A stretch of DNA of 64,000 nt from Chromatiales bacterium (GTDB taxonomy: Bacteria; Pseudomonadota; Gammaproteobacteria; SpSt-1174). The translations under genes were made by a program, and so were the position numbers. The DNA is taken from positions 1 to 64,000 of the forward strand of contig JABURS010000037.1 in assembly GCA_014762505.1 (NCBI GenBank), read 5' to 3'. Under the pieces are notes generated by a model. It ran no database searches, was not told the origin of the DNA, and worked only from the letters and a program-made list of their open reading frames with translations. Below, piece by piece: positions 25,513-35,691 of this stretch (its first letter is position 1; the number at the start of each line of letters is the position of its first letter).

Positions 25513-25941
25513 TCAGGCCTCGTCCGGCAGCGGGAAGGCCGGGTTCCAGACCACCTCCCAGAGATGCCCGTCGGGGTCCTGGAAGGTGCCGGCGTAACCG
25601 CCCCAGAAGGTCTCGTGCGGGGCCTTCACCAAGCGCGCCCCGGCGGCCTCGGCCTCGGCCATCACCGCATCGACTTCGGCCCGGCTGGCGACATTGTTGG
25701 CCAGCATGCCGTCGGTGGGGGCCGGCGGGGCGAGGGGCAGGCCGTTGTCCTGCGCCAGACTTTCCCGCGGCCAGAGGGCGAGCACGAGCCCGGGCTGCAT
25801 GTCGATGAACACCACCGCGCCGTGTTCGTACTCGTTGCCGACGATGCCCTTGGTGGGCAAGCCCAGGCCGTCGCGGTAGAAGCGCAGGGCGCGCTCCAGG
25901 TCGTCGACGCCCAGGGTGATGAAGCTGATGCGTGGTTTCAT
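25513..25941 (-). CDS. VOC-family (glyoxalase/bleomycin-resistance-like) protein
   Basis: 142 residues. A single vicinal-oxygen-chelate unit pair: the start ITLGVDDLERALRFYRDGLG is typical, with H and E metal-ligand candidates later (EHGAVVF, GHLWEVVW). The family includes glyoxalases, dioxygenases and antibiotic-binding proteins; the substrate cannot be told from sequence. A TATACT at 26051-26056 on this strand may be its -10. Confidence 0.82.
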   Translation of the reverse strand: MKPRISFITLGVDDLERALRFYRDGLGLPTKGIVGNEYEHGAVVFIDMQPGLVLALWPRESLAQDNGLPLAPPAPTDGMLANNVASRAEVDAVMAEAEAAGARLVKAPHETFWGGYAGTFQDPDGHLWEVVWNPAFPLPDEA

Positions 25942-25965
25942 GCGAAAGACACCGGCTGGCTGTCG

Positions 25966-26043
25966 TCAGTCGTCACGCCGCGACCGCCACAGCAGGCCGG
26001 CCAGCAGGGTGAGGAAGACGACGTACCGGGGAGACAGGTGCAT
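25966..26043 (-). CDS. Possible 25-residue membrane miniprotein
   Basis: ATG-initiated frame encoding MHLSPRYVVF, then LTLLAGLLWRSRRDD: one hydrophobic helix with a basic end. It lies in the gap between the DUF1289 and VOC genes. A TATACT -10-like hexamer ends only 8 bases before the ATG, so the message would be nearly leaderless; no ribosome site. It could equally be untranslated leader of the VOC gene. Confidence 0.2.
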   Translation of the reverse strand: MHLSPRYVVFLTLLAGLLWRSRRDD

Positions 26044-26076
26044 GGACAACAGTATAGCCCCTGACCGTGGCCGACC

Positions 26077-26262
26077 TCAGTCGGTGGCGGCGGGCCGTCG
26101 CGGGTAACCCTCGGCCTGCAGGCGCTGCATCACCTGCCGGCGCTCGGCCTCGGTCATGCGCGTCCAGGCGGCGAGCTCGGCCAGGCTGCGGCCGCAGCCG
26201 ATGCAGCGCTCGTCCTCGCCGAGTTCGCAGACCTGGATGCAGGGCGTGCTGACCGCGGCCAT
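26077..26262 (-). CDS. DUF1289 small cysteine-rich protein
   Basis: 61 residues from the ATG at 26262: the four-cysteine pattern PCIQVC...RCIGCGR and the following W-T-R-M-T-E-A-E-R segment define DUF1289, probably an Fe-S or Zn binding fold of unknown role. It starts 5 bases after the lysA stop, so it is the last gene of lptM-lysA-DUF1289. A longer reading frame reaching into lysA is only antisense-free overlap and not the likely protein. Confidence 0.85.
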   Translation of the reverse strand: MAAVSTPCIQVCELGEDERCIGCGRSLAELAAWTRMTEAERRQVMQRLQAEGYPRRPAATD

Positions 26263-26267
26263 GGTGC

Positions 26268-27515
26268 TCAGGGCAGGACGGATTCCCCGGCCAGCAGGGT
26301 GTCCAGGGACTCGCGCTCGCGCACCACGTGCACGGTTGCGCCGTCCACCATCACCTCGGCGGCACGCGGGCGGGTGTTGTAGTTGGAGCTCATGGAGAAG
26401 CCGTAGGCGCCGGAGGAGCGCACGGCCAGCAGGTCGCCCTCCTCGATGGCGAGCTCGCGGTCCTTGCCGAGGAAGTCGCCGGTCTCGCACACGGGACCGA
26501 CCACGTCATACACGCGCGCCTCGCCCCGTCCGCCCTCGACCACCGGCACGATGGCCTGCCAGGCCTGGTAGAGTGCGGGACGCATGAGGTCGTTCATGGC
26601 CGCATCCACCACGGCGAAGCCCTTGTGTTCGGTGGGCTTGATGTATTCCACGCGCGTGACCAGGATGCCGGCGTTGCCCATGATGGCGCGGCCCGGTTCG
26701 AGCAGGATCTCGTAGTCGCAGTCCTTGCAGCGCGCGAACATGGCCTTCACGTAGTCGGCCGGCTCCGGCGGCGTCTCGTCGCGGTAGCGGATGCCGAGCC
26801 CGCCCCCCAGGTCCAGGTGATGGATCGGGATGCCGGCGGCCTTTAGGCGGTCGGCCAGGGCGATGACGCGGTCCAGCGCATCGAGGAAGGGCTCCACCGA
26901 GGTGAGCTGCGAGCCGATGTGACAGTCGATGCCCGTGACCGCGAGATGCGGCAGTGCGGCCGCCTCCCGGTAGACGCGCTCTGCCGCGTCGATGGCGATG
27001 CCGAACTTGTTCTCCTTGAGACCGGTGGAGATGTAGGGATGGGTCTTGGCGTCCACGTCCGGGTTCACGCGGATGGACACCGGCGCGACCCGGCCCATCT
27101 CGCCGGCCACCGCGTTCAGGCGCAACAGCTCGGCCTCCGACTCGACGTTGAAGCAGCGGATGCCGACCTCCAGCGCGCGGCGCATCTCGTCGGCCTTCTT
27201 ACCCACGCCCGAGAACACCACCCGGCCCGGGTCGCCGCCGGCCCTCAGCACCCGCTCGAGCTCGCCCACCGAGACGATGTCGAAACCCGAGCCCATGCGC
27301 GCCATCAGATTCAGCACGGCGAGGTTGGAGTTGGCCTTCACTGCATAGCAGATCAGGTGGGGGTGATCGCCGAAGGCGTCGTTGAAGGCATGCCAGTGGC
27401 GCTCGATGGTGGCGCGCGAGTAGACGTACAGCGGCGTGCCATGCGTCTCGGCGAGCTGCGCGACCGGGACGTCCTCGGCGTGCAGTTCGCCGTTGCGATA
27501 ATTGAAGAAATCCAC
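26268..27515 (-). CDS. lysA: Diaminopimelate decarboxylase
   Basis: 415 residues, GTG start. PLP enzyme of the alanine-racemase fold making L-lysine from meso-DAP. Seen: the PLP lysine in CYAVKANSNL, the glycine loop LDLGGGLGIRY, the EPGRAIMGNAG phosphate site, and the cysteine loop VGPVCETGDF that completes the active site. Preceded by lptM at 2 bases. In many relatives lptM-lysA-dapF are contiguous; here dapF is elsewhere. Confidence 0.97.
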   Translation of the reverse strand: MDFFNYRNGELHAEDVPVAQLAETHGTPLYVYSRATIERHWHAFNDAFGDHPHLICYAVKANSNLAVLNLMARMGSGFDIVSVGELERVLRAGGDPGRVVFSGVGKKADEMRRALEVGIRCFNVESEAELLRLNAVAGEMGRVAPVSIRVNPDVDAKTHPYISTGLKENKFGIAIDAAERVYREAAALPHLAVTGIDCHIGSQLTSVEPFLDALDRVIALADRLKAAGIPIHHLDLGGGLGIRYRDETPPEPADYVKAMFARCKDCDYEILLEPGRAIMGNAGILVTRVEYIKPTEHKGFAVVDAAMNDLMRPALYQAWQAIVPVVEGGRGEARVYDVVGPVCETGDFLGKDRELAIEEGDLLAVRSSGAYGFSMSSNYNTRPRAAEVMVDGATVHVVRERESLDTLLAGESVLP

Positions 27516-27517
27516 CG

Positions 27518-27667
27518 TCAGGCGTCTCCGCGTGGGTTGTCGGGCTGGGCGGGTTCGGGTTCCGGCAGGTACAGGTCGCCGGTCTGGCCGCAGGACTGCA
27601 GCATGCCGAGCGAGCCCAGCAGGATCACGAGCAGGATGAAGGCGAGTTGGGCGCGACAGGGAAACAT
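27518..27667 (-). CDS. lptM: LptM (YifL)-type small lipoprotein
   Basis: 49 residues: a hydrophobic signal with lipobox LQSC, then the signature CGQTGDLYLP and a Pro/Glu-rich tail. LptM (formerly YifL) associates with the LptDE translocon and helps its oxidative maturation in E. coli. Position immediately before lysA is the usual one for this family. It is short and easily missed. Confidence 0.88.
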   Translation of the reverse strand: MFPCRAQLAFILLVILLGSLGMLQSCGQTGDLYLPEPEPAQPDNPRGDA

Positions 27668-27780
27668 GATGTGCGTGCTTTAAGGTGTCGTTGTTGCGCG
27701 CAGTATAGCGGCAAGCCCCGGGCTTGGCGACGCGCGGCCGGCTTGCCTCGTCCGGCGGCGCGGCCCATCATGGACGGCAG

Positions 27781-28428
27781 ATGCACCTGCTGATCCTCAT
27801 CCTCGGCGGGCTCGGCCTGCTGTTCGTCCTGCTGGCCCTGCGCCGCCTGCGTCGTCGCGAGTTCCTGCGGGCCGGCACGCGTGGCGCCGCCGGCGTCCTG
27901 TTTCTCGCCCTGGCCGCCCTGTCGGGGTCGCTGGCGCTCAACCTGCTCACCTACCAGCGTCTGGCCCACGAACAACCCGTGGCCACCCTGTCCTTCAACC
28001 GCATGGGCATGGATCAGTACCAGGTCCTGCTGCGCACGCCGGACGGGCAGGCCCGGCTCTTCACCCTGGCGGGCGACGAGTGGCAGCTGGACGCCCGCGT
28101 GCTCAAGTGGCACGGGCTGGCCAACCTGCTCGGGTTGGACGCGCAGTACCGGCTGGAGCGCATCAGCGGCCGCTACCGTGACGTGGATCAGGCCCGCGCC
28201 GCCGCCCCCAGCCTCTACGGCCTGGCCGAGCCACAGGGCCTGGACGTGTGGACGCTGACCCAGCAGCACCCCCGCTGGCTGCCCTGGGTGGACGCCGTCT
28301 ACGGCAGCGCCACCTACCTGCCCATGGTGCACGGGGCACGCTACGAGGTGCGCCTGACCCAGTCCGGTCTCGTCGCCCGGCCGGCCAACGCGGCCGCCGA
28401 ACAGGCCGTGGGGCAGTGGCGGGACTGA
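27781..28428 (+). CDS. Uncharacterised inner-membrane protein
   Basis: 215 residues from the ATG at 27781 (GGACGG eight bases before); an upstream TTG at 27724 is less likely. Two hydrophobic helices (about 1-20 and 35-60) precede a soluble, probably periplasmic domain (YQVLLRTPDGQARLFTL, DEWQLDARVLKWHG, DAQYRLERISGRY). I do not recognise a domain. It is divergent from lptM and 70 bases before the histidine kinase gene, and might be read with it. Confidence 0.7.
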   Translation: MHLLILILGGLGLLFVLLALRRLRRREFLRAGTRGAAGVLFLALAALSGSLALNLLTYQRLAHEQPVATLSFNRMGMDQYQVLLRTPDGQARLFTLAGDEWQLDARVLKWHGLANLLGLDAQYRLERISGRYRDVDQARAAAPSLYGLAEPQGLDVWTLTQQHPRWLPWVDAVYGSATYLPMVHGARYEVRLTQSGLVARPANAAAEQAVGQWRD

Positions 28429-28498
28429 GCGCGCGACGGCCGTGTACAATCAGCGCATCATCCGCCTCGCAGCAACCCGCCGCTGACCGCGACACGCC

Positions 28499-30437
28499 GT
28501 GCATCTTCGTACCAACATCTTCCTCTGGGTCTCGCTGGCCACGGTCGTGCCGCTCACGGCCATCGTGCTGCTGGTCACGGGCTACAGCGAGCGCCTGCAC
28601 CGCGCCGACGTGGACGAGCGCCTGCAGGCGAACCTGAGTTTCGTCGTGGCCGAGTTCGACCGGCGCCTGAGCTTCGAACGCGAGGTGATCACGGCGCTGG
28701 CCCGCTCCCCCTCGGTGGAGCGCATCCTGCCGGTGCTCGAGACCGTGCGCGAGGGGCGCCGTCACCCGGAGCACCGCGAGCGCACGCAGGACCTGGCGAG
28801 CTTTCTCGGCGAGATCCAGCTCATACTCAAGGATGTCGGCACCATTCGGCTGCTCGAACACCGCGCCAACACCCTGGTGAAGGTGCGCGACGGCGCCGAG
28901 ATCCCGCCCTCGTTCACCGGCCTGGACCCCTTCCCCTTCGCCGAGGAGGAGATGGACGACCCGGAGTTCCTGTACTTCCTGCAGACCATGAACCCGGGCG
29001 AGGTGAACTACCTGCTGCAGCCGCCCTCGCTCACCGACTACGGCACGGCCGGCCGCGTGCCCATGCTGGACGCGGTCGTGCCGCTGGCGGACACCATCGA
29101 ACCGCTGCCCATGGGCTATCTCACCGTGAACTCCACCGGGGTGCAGATCGACCGCATCCTGGAGCTGTCGCCGCGTCTCTATAACGGCCACCTGCTCATC
29201 GCCGAGCTCAATCCGGAAGTGCCGCAGCGCGACGGCATGGTGCTCTACGACGAGGCCGCCGGACGCCTGTTCAGCACGGCCAAGACCGCCGCCGACAACC
29301 TGCACGCGCGCTTCGGCGGCCGGCTCATGTCGGCCGTGCGAAATGCCCCCTATGGTGCCTTCGATGCACCGGACGGCCGTTCGCGCGTGTACTACGCCGA
29401 GTACTACCCCTATCCCAACCAGCTGACTAGCTGGGTGATCGCCACGCGCGTGGACACCGCGGCCATCACCGCGCCCTTCAACCGCATCCGCTCCGGCATC
29501 CTGCTGTTCGCGGTGGTGGCCATACTCGCCAGCCTGTTGCTGGCGCAACTCGGTGCGCGGCGCATCGCCCTGCCGATCACCCAGCTGACGCAGCAGCTGC
29601 GCGATTATGCCGGCGGGCGGCGGCGCCGCTCGGTGCCGATGCGCTCCACGCAGGAGATCAACGAGCTGCTGGATGCCTTCGACTACATGGTCGACACCCT
29701 GGAACAGGCACGCAGCGAACGCGACCAGGCCGAGTCCATGCTGCTGCAGTCCGCCAAGCTCGCCTCCATCGGCGAGATGGCTGCCGGCATCGGCCACGAG
29801 ATCAACAACCCGCTGCACAACATCCTCACCCTTGCCAAGCTCATCGAACGTTCGCTGCCCGCCGGCGACCAGGCCACCCGCGAGGATCTCACGGCCCTGA
29901 CCAACGAGGCCCACCGCGCCTCGCGCATCGTGCGCGGCATCCTCAACTTTGCGCGCCAGGTGCCGCCGCATTACGAACCCACACCCGTGCAGGCACTGGT
30001 GGAACACTCCCTGCAGCTGGTGAGCCAGGCGGCTCGCAACCAGGGTGTGCGACTCTCCACGCAGATCGCGTCCGATCTCGTCATCGAGTGCGATCCGCAT
30101 CAACTGCAGCAGGTGCTCATCAATCTGCTGCTCAACGCCATCCAGGCCAGCAACAGCGGCGACGAGGTGCGCGTCGAGGCCGGGCTGGACGAGGACGGCC
30201 GCGTGCGCATCTGTGTCTGCGACCAGGGCACCGGCGTCAAGCCCGAGATCATGGACAAGCTGTTCGACCCCTTCTTCACCACCAAGCCGGTCGGCAAGGG
30301 CAGCGGTCTCGGCCTGTCGGTCAGCCTCGGCATCATCGAACATCATGGTGGTACCATACGGCTCGCCAACAACGAACAAGGCGGCCTGACCGTATCCATC
30401 GTGTTGCCGCTCACGCCGCACCAGCCCGGAGAGTCGA

Positions 30438-30445
<8 letters not shown>
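28499..30445 (+). CDS. Membrane sensor histidine kinase of an NtrB/DctB-like two-component system
   Basis: 648 residues, GTG start. TM1 about 7-28; periplasmic sensory domain about 29-330 with Cache-like character; TM2 about 333-353 (ILLFAVVAILASLLLAQLG); HAMP; HisKA with the phospho-accepting H433 in GHEINNPLHN; HATPase with N box NLLLNAIQASN, DQGTGV and GKGSGLGLSVS. It phosphorylates the response regulator whose gene overlaps its 3' end by 8 bases. The ligand is unknown; the linkage to soxYZ suggests a sulfur compound or redox signal outside the membrane. Start lies after a TACAAT hexamer near 28443 that may be a -10. Confidence 0.92.
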
Positions 30446-31790
<1,345 letters not shown>

Positions 31791-31855
31791 TAACGGATGC
31801 CGGAACAACCTCCGGGCCTTTCGGCGGCCAGCCTGTGCGGCGCCATGCGCACACC

Positions 31856-31890
31856 TGCAATTTGCAATGTCCGCACGTTGCAGATTGCAA
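31856..31890 (+). promoter_or_regulatory. Paired candidate enhancer sites for the sigma54 activator
   Basis: Two TGCA-N3-TGCA sites at 31856-31866 and 31879-31889; the second is extended to the perfect TTGCA-N3-TGCAA at 31878-31890. Centres are 23 bp apart, about two helical turns, and lie roughly 120 and 97 bp before the expected transcription start, the normal distance for NtrC-type enhancers. Confidence 0.6.
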
Positions 31891-31932
31891 CGATTATGCC
31901 CCTCCTCCCGCAGTCTTCTTGCTCTAACCTGT

Positions 31933-31949
31933 TGATCTAAAATAGATCA
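31933..31949. promoter_or_regulatory. 17-bp palindrome next to the soxYZ promoter
   Basis: TGATCTA-AAA-TAGATCA is a perfect inverted repeat ending 5-6 bp before the -24 element. It may be a second operator, for a repressor or a redox/sulfide sensor. It does not fit the FNR spacing (TTGAT-N4-ATCAA). Confidence 0.45.
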
Positions 31950-31954
31950 CCAAG

Positions 31955-31971
31955 TTGGCACGGTGCTTGTA
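31955..31971 (+). promoter_or_regulatory. Sigma54 (-24/-12) promoter of soxYZ
   Basis: TTGGCACGGTGCTTGTA matches the consensus TGGCACG-N4-TTGC at every defined position except the final C of the -12 element (T here). Transcription would start near 31981, leaving a leader of about 42 bases before soxY. Confidence 0.8.
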
Positions 31972-32022
31972 TACGTTCCTGTCAGCTACACCAAAGTAGC
32001 CCCGTGATCGAGGAGTAATGAC

Positions 32023-32484
32023 ATGAAGCGTAGAACCCTGCTCAAAGGCACCCTGGCCGCCGGTACCGTCGGCATGGCCGTTGCCGCCGGTCTCGTTGCC
32101 CCGCGCGCCGTCCTGGCCGCCTGGCCGAAAGAGGCCTTCGAAGCCGACTCCATGAGCGCCGCCATGAAGGGTATTGCCGGCAGCGATCAGGCCGCCGATG
32201 GCGACATCGATATCAAGGCCCCGGACATCGCCGAAAACGGCGCCGTCGTGCCGGTCACCGTCTCCACCAGCATCTCCGGTGTCGAGTCGATCAGCATCCT
32301 GGCCGCCGAGAACGGCAACCCGCTGACCTCCAGCTACATGCTGGGCGCCAACACCGAAGGCTTCGTCTCTACCCGCATCAAGATGGGCAAGACCTCCGAC
32401 GTGATCGCCCTGGTCAAGGCCGACGGCAAGCTGTACAGCTCGCGTAAGGAAGTCAAGGTCACCATCGGTGGCTGTGGCGGTTAA
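32023..32484 (+). CDS. soxY: Thiosulfate-oxidation carrier protein SoxY
   Basis: 153 residues. Periplasmic carrier on which thiosulfate or sulfide sulfur is bound and oxidised. It has a Tat-type signal (KRRTLLKG, then a hydrophobic run to about residue 32) and the swinging-arm C-terminus GGCGG, whose C151 carries the substrate. SoxZ follows after 28 bases. No soxXA, soxB or soxCD is present in the window, as in many gammaproteobacteria where sox genes are scattered. Ribosome site GAGGAG precedes the ATG. Confidence 0.96.
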   Translation: MKRRTLLKGTLAAGTVGMAVAAGLVAPRAVLAAWPKEAFEADSMSAAMKGIAGSDQAADGDIDIKAPDIAENGAVVPVTVSTSISGVESISILAAENGNPLTSSYMLGANTEGFVSTRIKMGKTSDVIALVKADGKLYSSRKEVKVTIGGCGG

Positions 32485-32512
32485 TCGCTGAGAATTCAGA
32501 GGAGTACCAGAC

Positions 32513-32824
32513 ATGTCTTCGATTAAAGTTCGTGCCCAGGCCGCCGGTGGTTCCACTACCGTGAAGTGCCTGATCAGCCATCCGATGGAAACCGGTCAGC
32601 GCAAAGACAGCAAGACCGGCAAGATGATCCCGGCCCACTTCATCCAGGAAGTGAATGCCGAGCACAACGGCAACAACGTGCTCACCGCCCTGTGGGGTCC
32701 GGCCATCTCCAAGAACCCCTACCTCTCGTTCAAGTTCTCCGGCGGCAACAAGGGTGACACCCTGAAGATCAGCTGGGTGGACAACGAAGGTAAGACCGAT
32801 TCCGTGGAAACCAAGATTTCCTGA
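32513..32824 (+). CDS. soxZ: Sulfur-oxidation protein SoxZ
   Basis: 103 residues, the usual SoxZ size, with the family segments KCLISHPMETGQRKD, IPAHFIQEV and ISWVDNEG. It has no signal peptide and is exported as a complex with SoxY by the Tat route; together they form the SoxYZ carrier. GAGGAG precedes the start. Confidence 0.96.
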   Translation: MSSIKVRAQAAGGSTTVKCLISHPMETGQRKDSKTGKMIPAHFIQEVNAEHNGNNVLTALWGPAISKNPYLSFKFSGGNKGDTLKISWVDNEGKTDSVETKIS

Positions 32825-32833
32825 GGCAAAGAA

Positions 32834-32947
32834 TCCTTTGGCAGTGGCTTGGGGCCAGGGATGCCCCATCTTCTAAAGTCTCGGCTGGAAACATTTCCGA
32901 GTCTGTGGATGCACACCGTTTCAGCGAGTTTCCTTTGGCAGTGACTT
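32834..32947 (+). repeat. 17-base direct repeat in the soxZ 3' region
   Basis: TCCTTTGGCAGTGGCTT at 32834-32850 and TCCTTTGGCAGTGACTT at 32931-32947 differ at one base and are 97 bases apart, between the soxZ stop and the terminator. A GGGGC/GCCCC hairpin (32851-32867) follows the first copy. No gene is visible here. Confidence 0.5.
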
Positions 32948-32948
32948 A

Positions 32949-32976
32949 AAAGCGCATGGACGCGCTTTCCCTTTTT
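32949..32976 (+). terminator. Rho-independent terminator of soxYZ
   Basis: A 7-bp stem AAAGCGC/GCGCTTT with a 6-base loop, followed by CCCTTTTT. Confidence 0.8.
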
Positions 32977-33047
32977 CACCCCCCCTCCTATCATCCCGTT
33001 CCGGGAACGCGGTAAGCTGGATATCCCGTCCGCTCCCAGCTTCCATC

Positions 33048-33719
33048 ATGACCGATACACTCGAATTTCTCACCGTCGATACCGGCCCCGATCCGGATGC
33101 CTGCATCATCTGGCTGCACGGTCTGGGTGCCGACGGCCACGATTTCGAGCCCATCGTCCCCGAGCTCGATCTGCCGGCCGGCAGCACCGTGCGCTTCCTG
33201 TTTCCCCATGCCCCGGTGATGCCCGTGACCATCAACGGAGGTCTGGCCATGCGCGCCTGGTACGACTTCGAAAGCCTGGATTTCGATCAGGGCGAGAACC
33301 GCGCCCAGATCCGCGACTCGGTGGCGCAGGTGACGGCACTCATCGATGCCCAGCGCGCGGCGGGCATACCTGGCGAACACCTCATCCTGGCCGGCTTCTC
33401 GCAGGGCGGCGTCATCGCCCTGCACGCGGGCCTCGGCTATCGCGAACGCCTGGGCGGCGTGATGGCGCTCTCCACCTACCTGCCCATGGCGCAGGAGCTC
33501 GAGGCGCGCCTGCTGCTGGCAAACCGCGGGCTGCCCGTATTCCTGGCCCATGGCCGCCACGACGACATCATCCCGCTGCCGGCGGGACACCGGGCACGCG
33601 ACTGGCTGAAGGAACAGGGCTTTGCCGTGGAGGCCCACGACTATCCGATGGGGCACGGCGTCTGCACGGAGGAGATCGCCGCCATCGCGCACTGGCTGCG
33701 CGCACGCCTGGCGGGCTGA
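33048..33719 (+). CDS. Carboxylesterase/phospholipase, alpha/beta hydrolase
   Basis: 223 residues of the phospholipase/carboxylesterase family (like Pseudomonas EstB and acyl-protein thioesterases). Seen: LHGLGADGHDFEP (oxyanion region), the nucleophile in GFSQGG, D in HGRHDDIIPL and the catalytic histidine in MGHGVC. No signal peptide, so cytoplasmic. It hydrolyses short acyl esters; natural substrate unknown. Independent transcript after the soxYZ terminator. Confidence 0.92.
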   Translation: MTDTLEFLTVDTGPDPDACIIWLHGLGADGHDFEPIVPELDLPAGSTVRFLFPHAPVMPVTINGGLAMRAWYDFESLDFDQGENRAQIRDSVAQVTALIDAQRAAGIPGEHLILAGFSQGGVIALHAGLGYRERLGGVMALSTYLPMAQELEARLLLANRGLPVFLAHGRHDDIIPLPAGHRARDWLKEQGFAVEAHDYPMGHGVCTEEIAAIAHWLRARLAG

Positions 33720-33763
33720 ACACGGCATCTGGAAAATCGCCCGGGGCGGGCTATGCTCGAAAC

Positions 33764-34141
33764 ATGAGCGCCTTACAGAACGAGAATGCCCGGGCCCTGC
33801 GCAACGCCACCGGTTTCGAACCCGGCGAGCCCCTGTGGAAACGCGCCCCCGCACGCGACGAGAGCGGCCGCCCCCTGAGTGACTTCCTGATGATCATCCC
33901 CAAACTCAGCCGCCAGCCGGCCGAGGTGATCAAGCAGAAACTCGGCCACATCCAGCGGGTGCTGGAACGCTACGGCAAGGTGGTGGTGTTCGCCGACATG
34001 AACCTCCGACTCAACACCCTGTGGGTGACGGTACGCCCGGTACCGGGCATCACGCTGGAGCTGCCCGCCGTGATCAAGCTGCACGTCCCGGAGGCGTTGC
34101 TGGTCGGCCCCGACCAGCGGGCCTACATGGGGCGGCGCTAG
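33764..34141 (+). CDS. Conserved protein of unknown function
   Basis: 125 residues, no signal or membrane segment. Segments LSDFLMIIPKL, VLERYGKVVVFADMNLRLNTLWVTV and IKLHVPEALLVG suggest an alpha/beta fold. I recall no functional family. It follows the esterase by 44 bases and is bounded downstream by an inverted-repeat element. Confidence 0.65.
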   Translation: MSALQNENARALRNATGFEPGEPLWKRAPARDESGRPLSDFLMIIPKLSRQPAEVIKQKLGHIQRVLERYGKVVVFADMNLRLNTLWVTVRPVPGITLELPAVIKLHVPEALLVGPDQRAYMGRR

Positions 34142-34150
34142 GCTGGATCT

Positions 34151-34276
34151 GGCCACAGAGGGCAGAGATCACAGAGTCTTTTGCAGCAGCGTCAACCAAT
34201 GGGTGACGGAATTGACGACTGCCGCCGCCCGTCACGACACCGATTTCCCCTCTGTGTACTCTGTGCCCTCTGTGGC
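34151..34276. repeat. Inverted-repeat element (MITE/REP-like)
   Basis: Left arm at 34151-34176 (GGCCACAGAGGGCAGAGATC then ACAGAG) and right arm at 34250-34276 are imperfect inverted copies built on CACAGAGG/CCTCTGTG, enclosing about 73 bases. A related half arm, GCCACAGAGGACACAG, lies at 23941 next to the REP doublet. It sits between two convergent genes and may act as their shared terminator. Confidence 0.6.
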
Positions 34277-34296
34277 AAAAAACCCGTCCTTGCCAC

Positions 34297-35691
34297 TTAC
34301 TCGCCCAGCCGCGCCCGCGCCGATTCAACCTGCCTGCGCACCTGTTCGGGTGCGGTTCCACCGAGGTGGTTGCGTGCGGCCACCGAACCTTCCAGCGTGA
34401 GCACCTCGAACACGTCGTCCTCGATGGCATCCGAGAACTGCCTCAGCTCGTCCAGGGTGAGGTCGGCGAGGTCGCGACCCTGTTCGATGCCGAAACGCAC
34501 GGACTTGCCGACGATCTCGTGGGCGTCGCGGAAGGCCACGCCCTTGCGCACCAGGTAGTCGGCCAGGTCGGTAGCGGTGGAGTAGCCCTGGCGGGCCGCG
34601 GCGCGCATGCGCTCGGCCTTCACCTTGAGGTGCGGCACCATGTCGGCGAAGGCGCGCAGGCTGCCGCGCAGCGTATCGACGGTGTCGAACAGCGGCTCCT
34701 TGTCTTCCTGGTTGTCCTTGTTGTAGGCCAGCGGCTGGCCCTTCATCAGCGTGAGAAGGCTGATGAGGTTGCCGTTGGCGCGCCCGCTCTTGCCGCGCAG
34801 GAGCTCGGGCACGTCCGGGTTCTTCTTCTGCGGCATGATGGACGAACCGGTGCAGAAACGATCCGGCAGGTCGACGAAGTCGAACTGCGCGGAGGCCCAC
34901 AGGACCAGCTCCTCGGCGAAGCGCGACAGGTGCGTCATGATGAGCGCGCCGGCGGCGCAGAACTCGATGGCGAAGTCGCGATCGGAGACGGCGTCCAGGG
35001 AGTTGTTGGCCGGCCGCTCGAAGCCGAGCAGCCCGGCGGTGTACGCGCGATCGATGGGATAGGTGGTGCCGGCCAGCGCGGCGGCGCCCAGCGGCATCAC
35101 GTTCACGCGCCGGCGGCAGTCGGCCAGGCGGTCGTGATCGCGGTCCAGCATCTCGAACCAGGCCAACATGTGGTGACCGAAGGTCACGGGCATGGCCACC
35201 TGCAGGTGGGTGAAGCCCGGCATGATGGTGTCGGCCTCGCGCTCGGCCAGGTCCAGCAGCGCCAGCTGGGCGCGGCGGATCTCGCCCTGCAGGTGATCGA
35301 TCTCGTCACGCAGGTAGAGGCGGATGTCGGTGGCGACCTGGTCGTTGCGCGAACGCCCGGTGTGCAGCTTCTTGCCGGCGATGCCGATGCGGTCGGTGAG
35401 CCGCGCCTCGATGTTCATGTGCACGTCTTCCAGCGAGACGGACCAGGCGAAGTCGCCGCGCTCGATGTCCAGCAACACCGCCTCCAGCCCCTCGAGAATG
35501 GCCGCGCATTCCTCCTCGGTGAGCACGCCGACCTTGGCCAGCATGCGCGCATGCGCCCTGGAACCCTCGATGTCGTGGCGGTAGAGCCGGCGGTCGAAGT
35601 CCACCGAGGCGGTAAAGGCCTCGACGAAGGCATCGGTCGCCTCGGTGAAGCGGCCGCCCCAGGGTTTGTCGTCCTGCTGCTTGTCGGTCAT
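34297..35691 (-). CDS. argH: Argininosuccinate lyase
   Basis: 464 residues from the ATG at 35691 ([12 protein letters not shown]); a frame extending upstream is unlike the family. Last step of arginine synthesis, splitting argininosuccinate to arginine and fumarate. Signatures: [22 protein letters not shown], the catalytic serine loop [12 protein letters not shown], and the [12 protein letters not shown] segment. Divergent from algZ, as in Pseudomonas. Confidence 0.97.
   Translation of the reverse strand: MTDKQQDDKPWGGRFTEATDAFVEAFTASVDFDRRLYRHDIEGSRAHARMLAKVGVLTEEECAAILEGLEAVLLDIERGDFAWSVSLEDVHMNIEARLTDRIGIAGKKLHTGRSRNDQVATDIRLYLRDEIDHLQGEIRRAQLALLDLAEREADTIMPGFTHLQVAMPVTFGHHMLAWFEMLDRDHDRLADCRRRVNVMPLGAAALAGTTYPIDRAYTAGLLGFERPANNSLDAVSDRDFAIEFCAAGALIMTHLSRFAEELVLWASAQFDFVDLPDRFCTGSSIMPQKKNPDVPELLRGKSGRANGNLISLLTLMKGQPLAYNKDNQEDKEPLFDTVDTLRGSLRAFADMVPHLKVKAERMRAAARQGYSTATDLADYLVRKGVAFRDAHEIVGKSVRFGIEQGRDLADLTLDELRQFSDAIEDDVFEVLTLEGSVAARNHLGGTAPEQVRRQVESARARLGE

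Noticed and set aside
31933-31949. FNR/Anr site before soxYZ
   Set aside because: Half sites TGATC/GATCA resemble it but the spacer is too long for TTGAT-N4-ATCAA.
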